From contig SKKK01000340.1 of NCBI GenBank assembly GCA_007121535.1, positions 1-32,629 of the forward strand: DNA of 32,629 nucleotides. The letters are read 5' to 3'. Below are positions 30,301 to 30,622 of the stretch, piece by piece; positions within the stretch are counted from its first letter, which is position 1, and each line of letters begins with the position of its first letter. The position numbers and the translations under genes were made by a program. The notes under the pieces were generated by a model, which did not search any database, was not told where the DNA came from, and was given only the letters and a program-made list of their open reading frames with translations. The stretch comes from Planctomycetaceae bacterium. GTDB taxonomy: Bacteria > Planctomycetota > Planctomycetia > Pirellulales > Pirellulaceae.

Positions 30301-30622
30301 ACAGCGCCACGTCCCGCAAAGCTGGATCTCCGTCGGGCACATCCGCCTGGGCGACCACTTGACCGCCCGGGTCCCGCAGAGCGACCAACGCCCCTCCCAG
30401 AGCGTTCCCGCCGCCGGGTGAGGTATCGACCGAGACGGAAACGCGCCGATTCGCCATGATCTCGAACGTGAACGTATCGGTCTCGCCTGGTTGCTCGATC
30501 TCGCCCACCAATCGACGGTCCAGCGAGATGGCCGTCAACAACAATCGCGGTTCGAGTCGTTCCAAGCGCGGTTGAAACGATCGGAGAAAGGCCCTTCGCT
30601 TCACCTTCCTTCGGGTAAACAT
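1..30622 (-). CDS. Giant multidomain surface/secreted protein (partial, at least 10,207 aa; C-terminus beyond the left edge)
   Basis: One frame runs from ATG 30622 (minus strand) to base 1 without a stop. I checked the phase at more than ten landmarks spread along it, and all of them fall in this frame. The N-terminus reads MFTRRKVKRRAFLRSFQ and is followed by an LEPR-XLL motif, a hallmark of exported planctomycete giants. The architecture is mostly beta-sandwich repeats (PPC, CARDB, He_PIG, Ig-like), two propellers, an RHS segment and a dockerin. It ends with an alpha/beta hydrolase (GFSRG, S8670) and two HExxH domains (H9687, H9910). No Shine-Dalgarno is visible before the ATG. The frame stays open upstream, so an earlier start is possible, but the basic stretch plus LEPR motif supports 30622. 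The likely role is a secreted or cell-surface adhesin-like, substrate-binding or degrading rod; that is inferred from domains only. The very end is missing, so anchoring or export signals there are unseen. Confidence 0.95.
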   Translation of the reverse strand, partial: MFTRRKVKRRAFLRSFQPRLERLEPRLLLTAISLDRRLVGEIEQPGETDTFTFEIMANRRVSVSVDTSPGGGNALGGALVALRDPGGQVVAQADVPDGDPALRDVALSAPATYTIEVSAAGGVTESIGFYELHLADRDPTPRPIDFGQSISGALDIRDRVQLFDLEIGQDQLGTPFTIVVDGDQTVRPVLELFSPDGSLLVGGASGTNVFDTRIADFTALATDEGGAGTGTYQIRTTALTNALGYFDLGVSDRPVEPPREINFSTFVAGHLDHLADEDVYTFAALAGDVVTVSVAGTGFTPDLLLTGPDGFASGTGNTDTHLRTTLPADGTYEILVGGSGPASVGHGPYLLGLSHPRPGAQPIAFGERAAGEIAVTGDFVDYRLTVDQAQVGRPVSITVSDVTHRSSNSFRGRLELYAPDGTRLERIDDIHYSHGGKIANAVLPEAGTYTIRFRERTDRFTGNFTIGVSNQPLTDPTPIADFNTEVTAQIAPLGDVDRFTFDGAGGQIVTVDLLSGSNLDLSLYGPDGQMLAGSGDFDTLLDKIELPTDGTYTIEISAGGGERHGQLLSTGAYSFAVWTPDRAPAPIPITFGEVQPGRIDIRGDIVDFELEVGAEQVSRPVSIVVSDVTNRSSDFFRGRLELYAPDGMRLERIDDIHYSHGGKIADVVLAEAGTYTIRFRERTDRFTGSFSVAVSDQAVTDPTPLPAFNTAITGAIARLAEVDRYTFDGAGGQVLTVDLLSGSNLNLTLYGPQGQVVAGAGDFDTLLDLVTLPEEGQYTLAVRAGGGERHGQLLSTAGYSFAVWTPDRAPEPIPIAFGEAKAGRVDIRGDLVDFQMEVGEEQVGRLVSVVVSDVSNRSSNFFRGRLELYAPDGTRLARIDDIHYSHGGRIANAVLPEAGIYTIRFRERTNRYTGSFSVGVSNQPISEPTPVAIGSKTAGYLGPYGDVDEYYVTSTTGQPINVYVSAESGLDTDLAVLRPNGTVLTTATSGNDSSLTFTPEAGATYTLRVYTGGGSRHPNVLGRGLYLLEVADAANPSVYHIGDGSATSLEHGQEFPGTIGSPSQVDRYSFNGQRGERLRIAVATGSDRGSTLRADVRIFGPGGILVASSTSSTEADFKDFVLPADGEYHVEVSGRGNDVGPYLIATSSRQSEEQDAQEILPGQRVSGSLFPVGDEDVYRFDHTSDQIIRLNVQSIDTSLEMQLFTPAGILLDQRSGTSISTGTRTLPVEGEYTVVIRAANRQVTEYLLELTTRPVGTDAPPSTLPGRPADPIEDLTTLPARSSPTVEGESPADVPPLPVPTQDYDVLQSVVFEYGEAVVGQFPSGRGEQTFEIEADAGDVVSISVRGTERFTSTVSLYDPDGIRVGRSSGTHAAVTTVTVPKTGTYRIVVGGNGEGGFVLSASNRRLVEPRDLVLDGPRLTALFATPADQHVYRFTITEPTTIDLSAIPVNGNLLDTHMALVGTHGEVIASTSSGSASHLDRVHLFAGGEYRVLVRTNLPGGGQGAYSIGVRSRSIGVLALAPDAVVGFGETVAGTIAEVGDDFQVSLEAGAAQVGRPVSITVSDVTNRSSNSFRGRLELYSPDGKRVRIVDDIHYSHGGKIANFVFPEAGSYTIRFRERTDSFTGNFTIGVSDQPVTDPIPIADFNTTVPAQIAPLGDVDRFTFDGVGGQIVTVDLLSGSNLDLTLYGPDGQVLAGAGNFDTLLDKIELPADGTYTIEVSAGGGERHGQLLSTGSFSFAVWTPDRAPAPIPIAFGEVQPGRVDIRGNIVDFELEVGAEQVGRPVSITVSDVTDRSSNFFRGRLELHSPEGTRLERIDDIHYSHGGKIANFVLLEAGTYTIRFRERTDRFTGSFTIGVSDQPVTDPTPIADFNAPVTGQIDPLGDVDRFTFDGAGGQIVTVDLLSGSNLDLTLYGHDGQVLAGSGNFDMLLDKIELPTDGTYTIEVRAGGGERHGQLLSTGAYSFAVWTPDRAPAPIPITFGEVQPGRVDIRGDIVDFELKVGAEQVGQPVSIAVSDVTNRSSNFFRGRLELYAPDGTRLERIDDIHYSHGGKIADVVLAEAGTYTIRFRERTDRYTGSFSVGVSDQAVTDPTPIADFNTEVTAQIAPLGDVDRFTFDGVGGQVVTVDLLSGANLDLTLYGPQGQVVAGGGHFDTLLDLVTLPEAGQYTLVVRAGGGDRHGQLLSTGGYSFAVWTPDRTPEPIPIAFGEAKAGRVDIRGDLVDFQMEVAEEQVGRLVSIVASDVSNRSSNFFRGRLELYAPGGTRLERIDDIHYSHGGRIANAILPEAGTYTVRFYERTHRYTGSFTIGVSDQPIPAGTEPISADAAPLARSISPIGDVDQYAFTAMQGQSFNVFVDSLTSGLDLDAFIVDSLGAIRASATSGVDATISNWVAPADDTYAIRVEPGGANRSNTVDNTGNYTIELEQILVSPNLRVASVTPPQDSGIRSGDAVTISWTVENAGTAGTGVSNWTDRVVISQNAILGDGDDIVLGTFAHSGALEPGDSYDATHTMSLPPGISGDFFVIVETDSGNVVVELFGEDDNVRVSATTFHVTLAQYPDLVVEDLEVAADGTILTWNTANRGDGAAEGGWQERIVITNLTTGSEVLNEEVTVTVDLGPGQAVASQFPFAPAQPGRYLIRVTTDSADQFFEFNEDGHEAAEANNTSETQFVIPGADLVVTSFTAPEDLLIGNPAMAEVTWTVTNQGPAAPNVAQWIDRVVFSSDPVIGGADEITLAEFEHDGGLEPGASYTQTRTVTLPANRTGQFFLYVVTDAANVVIEPDGEENNASNAQAIEVTVPYADLVVEAVGAPAEALSGDEITVTWRVRNDGISTTDVANWVDRIVLSADDVLDADAVELVRIPRSGALAPGANYTGQATVKLPHGIEGDYHVFVQTDFTNVVFEFIHDDNNTGRTLTPIAVTLRPNPNLVVTSILAPAEGQPQQTVTVEWTVENAGPGSADEAWVDRLYFSPDESLGGAILLQTVPRTDGLESGGSYTVSRDVSLPTVAEGSYHFLVLTDATNQVFEGDDTDDNLLASLPIQIGHADLAAAITAAADSAVSGSVISFEWAVTNVGTAPALGTWVDRVYLSSDAVLSADDRLLAERAHVGPLARTASYTQQVDLTLPPDLAGARFLILVTDAGNVVVEPGAKANNTAHRPIAIELAPYADLEASDVIAPTLTIGDPAEVTIGWTVTNVGTGTGTTATWVDRIVASTDGIVGNADDRILAEFTHHGLLEVGQSYTRTETFLLPPALEGRFRLFVVTDATNQVFENHLEANNIAESPEVFDVMRIPYADLVVSSVSAAPQGASGQPLEVSWTVSNQGIGLTNTSQWSDVVRLASDPAGQNIVRTLGSFTRNGPLAPDGSYSRTVQASIPDGLTGTFYVVVDTGGPFEFIYTDNNRGVSDEPTQIVLTPPPDLLVTAITAPPTALSGTPIDVAWTVRNDGQGDATGTWIDRVSLRQAGNPGAPLIHLGSFTFDLPLEPGKSYTRTAQVLVPGQLEGLFQVVVRTNATGSLYEHGQTDNNTLVSDDVVLISLPSRPDLQVQAIIAPESAPAGGTASMEFIVINQGTVAADGHWVDRVYLSLDDRISGDDVLIGTFDNGAALAPGESYRTETGSFLIPRRFRGEAFLIVHTDAANQIDEYPHEDNNILVVPIEIIPLPPADLVTSHVVAPDLAFEGSTIEVRYRVSNLGIGETDQDRWTDTIWLTQTKGRPHPGTGQEPQDYLLTTVTRHGSLQVGEFYERTVHVTLPAQVTGEYHITAWTDAFNVVTEDTLDVNINPDDPNELDNNNYKARPITVLLTPPPDLVVASVVPDAAGHGGQPFTVTWTVTNEGAAQTQQTTWPDTIYLANAPTLDAATQTLRLGQVTRSGGLAPDESYTATATFLLTPAAAGQYAIVVTGEGVWEGPYKDNNENSAPTIVTNAPADFVVTQVVTPDENFSGEKATISWTVRNDGAPVWPGTRYWTDRVWISPDPTFLSGRAIHLGTATFSPDDLLGTGDSYVQTREFTLPRGIGGTYYIYVDTNIGGRTDFVHPWNEISRAHYETNAFELPGNNRGSAPISVTYREPDLQITDLILPDTPPRSGETIPVTFTVTNVGTRETRENFWIDRIYLSHDATLDSNDQFLGEFPRGGRLAVGASYQRTAHVALPDGIEGSFYILVFTDSNLVGGAPPFGPGLGYEFRIDRQMARVPEFQDEGNNITAAPLDVILSTPPDLQVTQVLVPERVVAGQNFEVRYTVANLGEGPTPEKQNRWDDLIYLSRDQFLDLSSDRYLAFRTHHGVLQPGESYELVRTLRAPVDLDGPYYVFVITDPVRANEPRGKVFEGANEQNNATPSAPMVIEQPPPTDLQVTAIVAPGSARTGETVQIEWTVTNMHAETMAQGSWTDAVYLSADAVWDIGDRLIGRVQVSPPGGLAPGESYTSVLEAALPPATPGQYRIIVRADIFNEVFEGEFAANNTTPSPDVLNVTVDPLHLGVPLETTLSTGQQRLYQIDVGLGETLRVQIDSDSPQGANELFLRHGALPTGVAFDAASRGPVAPDQTVIIPSTEPGSYFLLVQGHSQPAPNTKVTLLAEVLPLSIFDVTPDAGGSSRWVTTTIVGAQFHPDALVKLVRPGFAEYEPTNYAVLDSTTIIATFDLREAPHGLYDVKVVNPNGDQAVVPYRYLVERAIETDVTIGMGGPRVLAPGDTGTYGVSIKSLTNVDTPYVSFEFGIPELGINSSLGLPYVAFASNVRGAPEDERLAEVPWASLDSAVNTSGEILAPGYVFDLYARHFTGMTFTGLTYPGLAEILAENPDFLDDFTDDCGRIAFQFHILAAATALTRDEFIARQMDEALRLRAAILDDPSASQALVVLAADPDHWTTLFLAALEEAGLLRSEEGVPPIRERSLVVSTMATLATGILAGPAGESIVTDGNLLSFFEQIRAWYGHDADRIGSADPPDRSAFDLLTSRPTHFEAFNVYVPFAECRLDVPPSVPVPSPQFGRFLTGEAAGVGSLAQMSGPFGFGSEQFLPAGERLPYTVHFENAATASSRVSELRVVTELDSDLDPRTFRLGDIRLGEITVHVPGGRGSLQADFDFTQQLGFILRANAGVDPISGTATWLLQAIDPDTGELVQNPSRGFLPPNDAQGAGAGFVSYSIVPHANLETGTEIAAQARVLFNNAPPEDTERIVQRIDGVAPTTTVTATPLVSGGSDFQVEWTAVDDEGGSGVRHVTLYVAEDGGEFQIWMRQTTDTASVYQGRAGHTYEFLALATDNAGNRERPPRGTSAPDDGSRANVGALPDVGETAAPNPGTPPPASPEPSTNPLFVEALTGIPSAAPATRPSEFSEVLRPFTGQAFVTGIPSSHAGIGPLAIVELPSGSVLLSGGASRNLWYHFGPEGGQVMNPVPRVDHPVFDLAYDESRGTVWAATGGGPLLQLHPANGSILSQHGDGLTQTLAIDPASGLIYVSSSAGIEVFDPVSATFTRFSDVRVGNLRFAPDGTLWAASWPDRGTIMRFDHRGRPEAMLAFDSEVDSIAFGQPGTRLQDLLFVSNNSGPRGSSGSILTMVDMATLQTVTIASGGTRGDIVQTTADGRVLLSQSHQVDVIAPILAPRVAATNPPHEAIVALPRGQISVMFDQAMFVGSVGDPASVLNPSHYTLENQELGPIDLVAVTYDAATFTVLLDFDALPTGVHTLTVDTSIRSVLGLELLEAYAIEFTAVSDFSPFVDVQFANSRSERHSGTVSFDVTITNQSDHDLVLPLLLALDPHVGVEGRPLGAVLQQGSDLWLVDLAENVPSDGVLKPGDSTTGRTVTILNPGGQRIDFDIDVYTLAFDNAPPQFTSQPLTQATADQPYAYQAVAVDPDGIRITYVLVRGPEGMQVDPDSGLVLWEPTSQSPAEADVVLRAYDSRGGYGQQRFVVQVDGGNRAPVFDPLPATIVGREGQPLVVPLSATDPDGDPLVYWIDNLPPGAAFDPQRRALVWTPGFDAAGTYENVRLVASDGFQQGVQTVTILIAPVSQPPRLVRPADRTVSEGEMLRFVLEAEGAYGDALRFSSSRLPGGAVLNPNTGVFSWTPAFFQAGVYEIPFSVSDGTSQTTQTTTLTVLNVNAPPVFDRLDQFVVQEGQELRFRAFAFDPDNPTYVPPDRMPDGELTLLEGSPPTVGYTVENLPAGATFDPETLEFFWTPDFHQAGEYLVTFTATDDGDGTGIPLSDTAIVPITVRNTNRAPVIETIDAQTVVRGEVLEIPIVAVDPDGNPLEMTATGLPGFPIPGFMTFTHDGQGSGLLLVAPGFGHRGDHAVTITATDDGDGGGPRAVLSSTFTFVVTVESPNEPPRIAHLGDRVAVVNQPLNFTVRVSDLDEDDLTFSTEGLPDGATLTPGLVYGTAIFQWTPEAADVGEYPVTITVTDSGNGDPEHVLSDSASFRIVVRTSNAAPVLAPIGDQQAQEGEPFLLQLSASDPDGDPLTYSAANLPPGAALDPVSGQLSWTPTLFQAGVYEGIHLAVTDGNRTSGETIRIVVANTNQPPVLTPLPDQSGREGMLLEFTVTATDIDGDPILFAAPNLPPGASFGSQSGLFRWTPDFEQAGEYLLTFTAEDPHGAQDSMEVLVRIDNVNRPPSLTVGSHSVPLGETLEFVLQGSDPDLGTELVYSVEGLPPTATLDAQTGLVTWTPGPGQTGDYTVTYSVSDGEFVVQRSAILRATLAPELPRVHIELTPSFPPIPGQKVLVHAIGDSLSGIVERTITVGGQTLILDSFGRAEFVPEAPGKVLVEATATDANGRTGTASTVIKVRDPSDDQPPVVSFAAGLNRAMLSSPTDIVATVSDLNLDRWTLEISRAHHEQFELLAGGESPVDGASLFELDPAQLPNGFYALRLRATDIAGRSSRADIVVEVNSVVKAARYQRSEIDLAVELDGTWVELVRSYDSFLSDRSHSFGLGWRLPHRDVDLETDVATTGREHLGVYSPYPVGTRLYLTLPDGRRVGFTFSPQRHEATGVTYYTPAWTADPGVEYQLDSANALLTRGGSRMYDLKTARPYNPASGAWEGPQFTLTGPDGTVYHLSAQKGIEARIAPDGTRLIYSDSGIVGPGGQRISFELDAHRRIASATAPDGALVVYRYDDAGRLVNVRQLATGESTRYGYGDADDPHRLTLIAASGEAGELIIYDEPVQIAPIAGDLGTAHRFTGLVTSGTLPAEGIDRYTFSIRHSEIRSTQQGILLLGVVVDAQGAGTFTPEIAGLTPLSVHTEGGRTVALFAVTEAGLKLMQIHGTESGSYALELFIAGDINGDGLVDGVDSALQAAALGSVLGEFAYLIGADANRDGVIDAADVQILGGNFGFIANRPPSVAGASFRTYEGLEITIPLDDLAYDPEDDPLYFRIVASSNGTATLTPDGRAVRFFPDLGFTGSASFDIQADDGFNRSEVATIDVDVSDAPLVHLDYVWRKPKLEVGSATELVLFGDFADQSGVMLPASYLQFSVDDTSVATVSEFGRVVGVAEGSTVVTATRGNVQAVTVVSVGFPESLVQGVLYAFGMDAYPNAVSLPPGGTRTMQVSLFDIGDYTDPSMGTRYFATNPDVAVVSADGVVTGIAPGLSSIVIVNGPGEVVVPVKVEEPVSGPATLTDQGGVVRSDDGSTVAIAPGALVADTPVGIVTRTEAELPLDLPEGLNFAAAFDVEFGDQPLEIGAQLAVRVPESVAAGTRMYFFQAATLPDEHGNEFEVWMQVDAGVVGEDGFARTTSPPFSGINTSGRYFAGSGVQEFVGARLSSARAAAQSISGAFFTIGQPGIAMLAAPLGMLATQFVDAYFEYLVGSYELKIYSVPKEGLPQVTSTQVELAPGRVNEVVVSVPSTLPAEGAWSPPVITAARFEFADGGGGLRPQLVLEGERFTYVNPLAPADKSDGSQFEDARVHFSVPGSNQPIQLQAVSGGESELVIDLSEDQSRAITLGLAEISVVRPQYLRGDGSWSERVYKESNAVRVQQTLHHAFAALGGNEVAVIDARLLGTGDEGLNLVARIPLSGGPTRAVTVTPDLTRAYVTQRFDGAVSVIDTTTLQEIDTIPDDPDDPDSQGINPIQLPPGASPFWITVDPRGSFVYVSDDRQGVVYAIDTNPSSPNYHSVRTLSFSGAFTGSGLRGLDVSADGKRLYVAAPGRTLFSTPQGAPELGSILVVNTDVADDQFFDQYWVVPDVGREPFGVTATNQPHKITFTNRLQDTRGFGVLEADESGTNWSTRYVGLHLGSPSDPFDVNNAQGIAVTSDLEWAFVTGYNRFIPGVPSHDPYFDPLRPGGSNVGIIRDPFGLNGTPQLVAATRPIPVGFADNLVLSPDDRHLFVAYPGLPRAVFVYDVLEIIDQIEAPANASLLDRGPINDLIYGERTNNVLIDIRADYRLLSIHAGFAEFGIPEHDPASGIFNPNAPIGTGGTPRGLAIAFDPLALLPVEALGPTPTFHWEKNPGFEDATSRLFVSSFGPGEGLWPEDTPLILAGINPALVENATSQELARLVLPQGELPIPGGIGDANYTRIVNGVDLGQDTTFTLPEDRALTAGQMYYWGVELTAPDGRTTKKWGSFGVPIPEPTNSDAFSSVTVITHGWSVPWFDRQVADDYVQLAEQIARIGGGGVVGRYQQETGIYEWQNGLEPKAGRPLVLVNDWIIDSSISDTGFAEAAADAFFAALVQLNIDQNDKVFDSPIHLIGFSRGTTVTGEIAQRLGTHFPEIGTATDLHVTTLDPHDIRQDSLKFHLRNALRLIGNVGEVATGVPFVGWLGAAINRLTEIAGAATSVLGIEQVRYDDFIDPKIQRWENVTFHDNYFQEVARTSTQSLTMPDLAVSAISGLFGNGPLVTLTPNGRSIPRADIDLRLGSSSQGVTRTRGPFEPEPGAHDADQARAGFTHDVDFDLLGFGLTGLGGVHQRVKRWYAGTVNLALPGFERNQDDGEYVEMLFRMLAHRHEDWNKHFDDIGLPWYTAHALSEGMPESIMHGDPQRPWEGIGEGFYYTVLGGGVQHRPQSSESTPVTFDNSTSAGGDLPVPTIFNGNFDATVRPVLGRFPVGFTAWAEIPGWSFHNGQTEGTMTQGTHLVEVGTIPNPHPNTNDGQDFIDYALRMGALGDFPLDAALGLPINVPIPNTKLTEITHNRLYVPDWVTLLRIDVMVEQAAENGVLEVFLDSGDVPTQAIGTLELQQPMSDFETFYFQVPDQLPGTIAQPRLKLSGDAVILVDNVFFAFGSFSDSSGVTDDGVVLFTKDADESAVAAQQGQLLVGQHEVTWTNNSNWPVNLRNVAVSGNPFLVHHPHHIAPHHKELLNSGVELPVTEPLAPVGYDEILPGQAVKWIFSAEPRPGLLPSLTTQQVLMYEADLSFDVEVIFSQNDRFILPTRHSIDFLGVLDVADSNNRDNTLEFANTLQGKTRTVSITHTLQSVSVELVDKTNNPAAGSFEHEREDFPGVSLEKFTFAAAPSGSGEVLGKVVFNHHNRILNAADPLKLKALATPVQSVHINLPELTDLIVDVWQGVRAGEHDPEGIFNEKYKSFKNAVFVDLLDESGILTPTGQQQLADFEQGLRRRFEEIYQLHLMTQLDLQWSTTTGDNQVLFVTRPYDHLRPDDAIARSRSGIDFAYDSFQDELLAFVDNPQLPGTMVRRYETLSPAARLFILDGLINPTRVGAIGDQFSSSDNNPNNFATIVVDGLFRQLNNLDEMGNPHPNSAEQWGEIMGWLIAHELGHNFGLFDEYRYATYDPNTNQKILDEKPDYFGTSNFMSAPNVPNTGTEIDLVLSLAFDNPDIQISPAQIDHLIDWYRKRDALDRLNRPGRTTLTFPALAQLTGDFAESLRPATAQESLGPALATWMELLDDSSLFQPIEIRVEDLPSSYLAEARVTHFDQFGRPAGGTIVVDVDASGVGWYVDSNPWDHDEFDIALTSTALVAGPDSPAYGKYDLYTVILHELGHLAGFIAGYDGFDRHVRVIDGSQIFVGPDFTATLTPDGSHLDATAHPHDLMNATLPPSERRLPSSLDVQIILAARDVPSDTWNIDWTAASHDTTMVDAVGDGTTMGADAADFGPQAVPTVLTREPEEQNATPGVVAVPPPLAVVDDTESFTLAPLSASLSVPTGIVNGDFSIHDPNQTGFGWSIRGDAQVIVGQGVLHEDSRQMSGFAQTFAIPDKTAALAFTIVSVDLFADQDAPLDAFEVALLDAQTGDSLVGVATGLSATDALLNLQATGPLYFGSQVATTAVSASGEAAA
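600..1230 (-). other. HExxH metallopeptidase-like domain II
   Basis: Residues about 9799-10008 contain VILHELGHLAGFIAGYDGFD with H9910, E9911 and H9914, and later HPHDLMNATLPP (M9964), a possible Met-turn. The position expected for the third metzincin ligand (9920) is Ala. If the domain is active, the third ligand must be elsewhere, possibly D9923 in GYD. The upstream part (IVVDVDASGVGWYVD) resembles matrixin-type peptidases of planctomycete giant proteins. Confidence 0.65.
1240..2870 (-). other. Metzincin-like zinc metallopeptidase domain I in a lower-GC module
   Basis: The active-site motif HELGHNFGLFDEY begins at H9687 (plus-strand position 1564), giving HExxHxxGxxD with D9697 as a possible third zinc ligand. 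SNFMS lies 35-40 residues later (M9726) and is a plausible Met-turn. Upstream the domain has the helical stretch QLADFEQGLRRRFEEIYQLH. The region is visibly poorer in GC than the rest of the gene: 26 of 60 bases at 1441-1500 are G or C, against 40 of 60 at 12781-12840. Confidence 0.75.
3970..4965 (-). other. Alpha/beta hydrolase (lipase/esterase-like) domain
   Basis: Residues about 8553-8884 have VTVITHGWSVPWF, an oxyanion-type HG motif, about 115 residues before the nucleophile elbow IHLIGFSRGTTVTGEIA (S8670). TTLDPHD supplies a candidate acid (D8702), and GGVHQRVKRWYAGTV a candidate histidine (H8883). The Ser-Asp-His order and the WYxGT context match hydrolase-like domains in dockerin-bearing planctomycete proteins. 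Ester or lipid hydrolysis is plausible; the substrate is unknown. Confidence 0.8.
5600..6760 (-). other. YVTN-like beta-propeller
   Basis: Residues about 7955-8341 carry repeated blades: VTPDLTRAYVTQRFDGAVSV with IDTTTLQEI, VDPRGSFVYVSDDRQG, VSADGKRLYVAAPGR, VTSDLEWAFVTGYNR and LSPDDRHLFVAYPGL. The (V/L)xPDxxxxYV pattern is the YVTN family signature known from archaeal surface-layer proteins and bacterial surface propellers. Confidence 0.85.
7430..8664 (-). other. Cadherin-like, two Big_2-like and a ZU5-like domain
   Basis: After the dockerin comes a cadherin-like unit (NRPPSVAGASF, DPEDDPLYFRI). Two Big_2-like domains follow, with DDTSVATVSEFGRVVGVAEG and NPDVAVVSADGVVTGIAPG, the standard Big_2 closing motif. 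A ZU5-like domain comes next: GGVVRSDDGSTVAIAPGAL with AAFDVEF and a late VRVPESV. Big_2 is frequent in adhesins of the intimin/invasin type. Confidence 0.72.
8665..8850 (-). other. Internal type-I-like dockerin
   Basis: Two EF-hand-like calcium loops lie about 45 aa apart: GDINGDGLVDGVD (D7261 is the first ligand) and ADANRDGVIDAADV. They are joined by a helical ALQAAALGSVLGEFAYLIG segment, as in dockerin type I. Dockerins usually sit at the C-terminus, whereas this one lies about 2,900 residues from the visible end. Dockerin-like modules are common in planctomycete surface proteins without a classical cellulosome. Confidence 0.88.
9235..10010 (-). other. RHS/YD-type segment
   Basis: Residues about 6872-7130 show an RHS/YD start: VELVRSYDSFLSDRSHSFGL, continuing GWRLPHRD. 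Later phrases are GTRLYLTLPDGRRVGFTF, TLTGPDGTVYHLS, ARIAPDGTRLIYSDSG and YRYDDAGRLVNVRQLATG. RHS proteins form a beta-cage that often carries a toxin. Here only a short segment exists, with no hyper-conserved core or toxin tip, and it is embedded mid-protein. Confidence 0.75.
10560..13180 (-). repeat. Nine tandem He_PIG / cadherin-like Ig repeats
   Basis: Residues about 5815-6688 consist of nine units of roughly 90-110 aa. Most open with N-x-(A/P)-P-x-(F/L/I). They contain DPDGDPLxY or a variant, then NLPPGAxFDP, xWTPxFxQAGxY and a closing DG. This is the He_PIG (putative Ig) signature with cadherin-like D-x-D-G-D motifs suggesting calcium binding. The fourth unit has an insertion (PDRMPDGELTLLEG), and the fifth has lost the WTP motif (LLVAPGFGHRG). 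Confidence 0.88.
13510..13860 (-). other. SbsA-type bacterial Ig-like domain (Big_5-like)
   Basis: Residues about 5588-5705 read VAATNPPHEAIV, then ISVMFDQAM, a YTLENQE strand and a closing YAIEFTAV. The (I/V)xVxFxxxM strand after a TxPP opening is characteristic of the SbsA Ig-like fold found in S-layer and surface proteins. Confidence 0.65.
13860..14630 (-). other. NHL/SMP-30-like beta-propeller
   Basis: Residues about 5332-5588 show propeller-blade repeats. The phrases include VFDLAYDESRGTVWAATGGG, LAIDPASGLIYVSSSAGIEV, LRFAPDGTLWAASWPDRG and SIAFGQPGTRLQDLLFVSNN. The G-x-(V/I/L)-(W/Y)-(A/V) strand pattern and D-PASG turns are typical of NHL or SMP-30-like propellers, which bind ligands or partner proteins. 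Confidence 0.7.
14690..14840 (-). other. Pro-rich interdomain linker
   Basis: Residues about 5262-5312 are low-complexity and Pro/Ala/Ser-rich (TAAPNPGTPPPASPEPSTNP). They separate the Fn3-like domain from the first propeller and probably form a flexible or extended hinge. Confidence 0.8.
14840..15640 (-). other. Conserved 'FENxxxA' beta domain plus Fn3-like domain
   Basis: Residues about 4995-5190 contain LPAGERLPYTVHFENAATAS, then an E-L-D-x-D-L-D-x-x-T-F-x-L-G-D-I segment and a late GFLPPND and FVSYSIVPH. This combination recurs in large bacterial surface proteins, but I cannot name the family with certainty. It is followed by an Fn3/Ig-like domain with VEWTAVDDEGGSGVRHVTLY and FLALATDNAGN, a typical end before RxxxP. 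Confidence 0.6.
15680..16330 (-). other. Helix-rich insert of unknown function
   Basis: Residues about 4765-4981 lack the alternating beta pattern of the rest of the protein. They look mainly helical, with stretches such as ALTRDEFIARQMDEALRLRA and LFLAALEEAGLLRSEE, two conserved-looking Trp residues, and a single Cys in FTDDCGRIAF. I do not recognise a family. The insert sits between the TIG domain and a conserved beta domain. Confidence 0.5.
16620..17214 (-). other. PPC-like unit followed by TIG/IPT-like domain
   Basis: After the CARDB array comes one PPC-like unit (GQQRLYQIDVGLGETLRVQI, closing PGSYFLLVQG). A TIG/IPT-like immunoglobulin fold follows at about residues 4575-4668, with IFDVTPDAGGSS, TTIVGAQFHPDALVKLV and the closing GLYDVKVVNPNGD. 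TIG domains have this opening proline turn and the VxNP(D/N)G end. Confidence 0.7.
17215..23340 (-). repeat. Sixteen tandem CARDB domains
   Basis: Residues about 2428-4470 are sixteen tandem CARDB (cell adhesion related domain found in bacteria) units of about 127 aa. Each starts with DLxVxxxxAP, has W-T-V-x-N-x-G and W-x-D-R-(V/I)-x-(L/F)-S, then L-x-P-G-x-S-Y, and ends with a short acidic (D/E)xNN-like turn. I counted 16 terminal turns, near plus-strand positions 23000, 22640, 22260, 21895, 21525, 21160, 20790, 20420, 20050, 19675, 19245, 18880, 18460, 18020, 17620 and 17245. Units are clearly diverged at DNA level, unlike the PPC clusters. Adhesion or rod formation is the usual interpretation of such arrays. 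Confidence 0.92.
23690..26050 (-). repeat. PPC-like repeat cluster II (A-B-A-B-A-B-A)
   Basis: The same A and B units as in cluster I. The A core signature lies near 25850, 25155, 24475 and 23800. Units pair in order with cluster I at a constant offset of about 4,170 bp: 25155 with 29328, 24475 with 28645, and 23800 with 27965. The pairs share private variants. For instance, the 23800 and 27965 units both encode a phrase reading VDFQMEV where the others have VDFELEV. This supports duplication of a multi-unit block, not only unit-by-unit expansion. Confidence 0.85.
26050..27830 (-). repeat. Divergent PPC-like units and Pro/Ser-rich linker between the two clusters
   Basis: Residues about 932-1525 hold roughly five diverged PPC-like units. 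Examples are GDVDEYYV, SQVDRYSFNG, GDEDVYRFDH and DQHVYRFTI openings, with LPADGEYHV or LPVEGEYTV closing strands. In the middle, at about 26690-26870, lies a Pro/Ser/Asp-rich linker (TLPARSSPTVEGESPADVPP) with no domain character. It probably acts as a hinge that splits the PPC region in two. Confidence 0.7.
27830..29553 (-). repeat. PPC-like repeat cluster I (A-B-A-B-A)
   Basis: Two alternating unit types with a joint period of about 680 bp (227 aa). The A unit carries a conserved core reading RGRLELYAPDGTRLERIDD followed by IHYSHGG. The B unit is a clearer PPC domain with GDVDRFTFDG, VDLLSGSNLDL and GGGERHGQLLSTG. The plus-strand signature of the A core recurs near 29328, 28645 and 27965. 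The units are near-identical over long DNA stretches, which indicates recent duplication or continuing homogenisation. Confidence 0.85.
29554..30529 (-). repeat. N-terminal divergent PPC-like units
   Basis: Residues about 32-357 hold three diverged beta-sandwich units resembling the bacterial pre-peptidase C-terminal (PPC) fold. Each has a G-x-(D/E)-x-(D/V)-x-(F/Y)-x-F opening (GETDTFTFE, LADEDVYTFA), a central LxLxxPDG turn and a closing GTY or ATY strand. The middle unit is a degenerate relative of the A-type unit found in the clusters that follow. PPC domains usually flank the catalytic parts of secreted hydrolases. Confidence 0.7.
30530..30622 (-). other. LEPR-XLL N-terminal export-type motif of the giant protein
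   Basis: Residues 1-30 comprise a strongly basic stretch (RRKVKRR) and then RLERLEPRLLLT at residues 19-30. LEPR-XLL is a recognised N-terminal motif of very large planctomycete proteins. No ordinary hydrophobic signal-peptide core of 10-15 residues is present, so the export route is not the plain Sec type that the sequence would normally advertise. Confidence 0.85.
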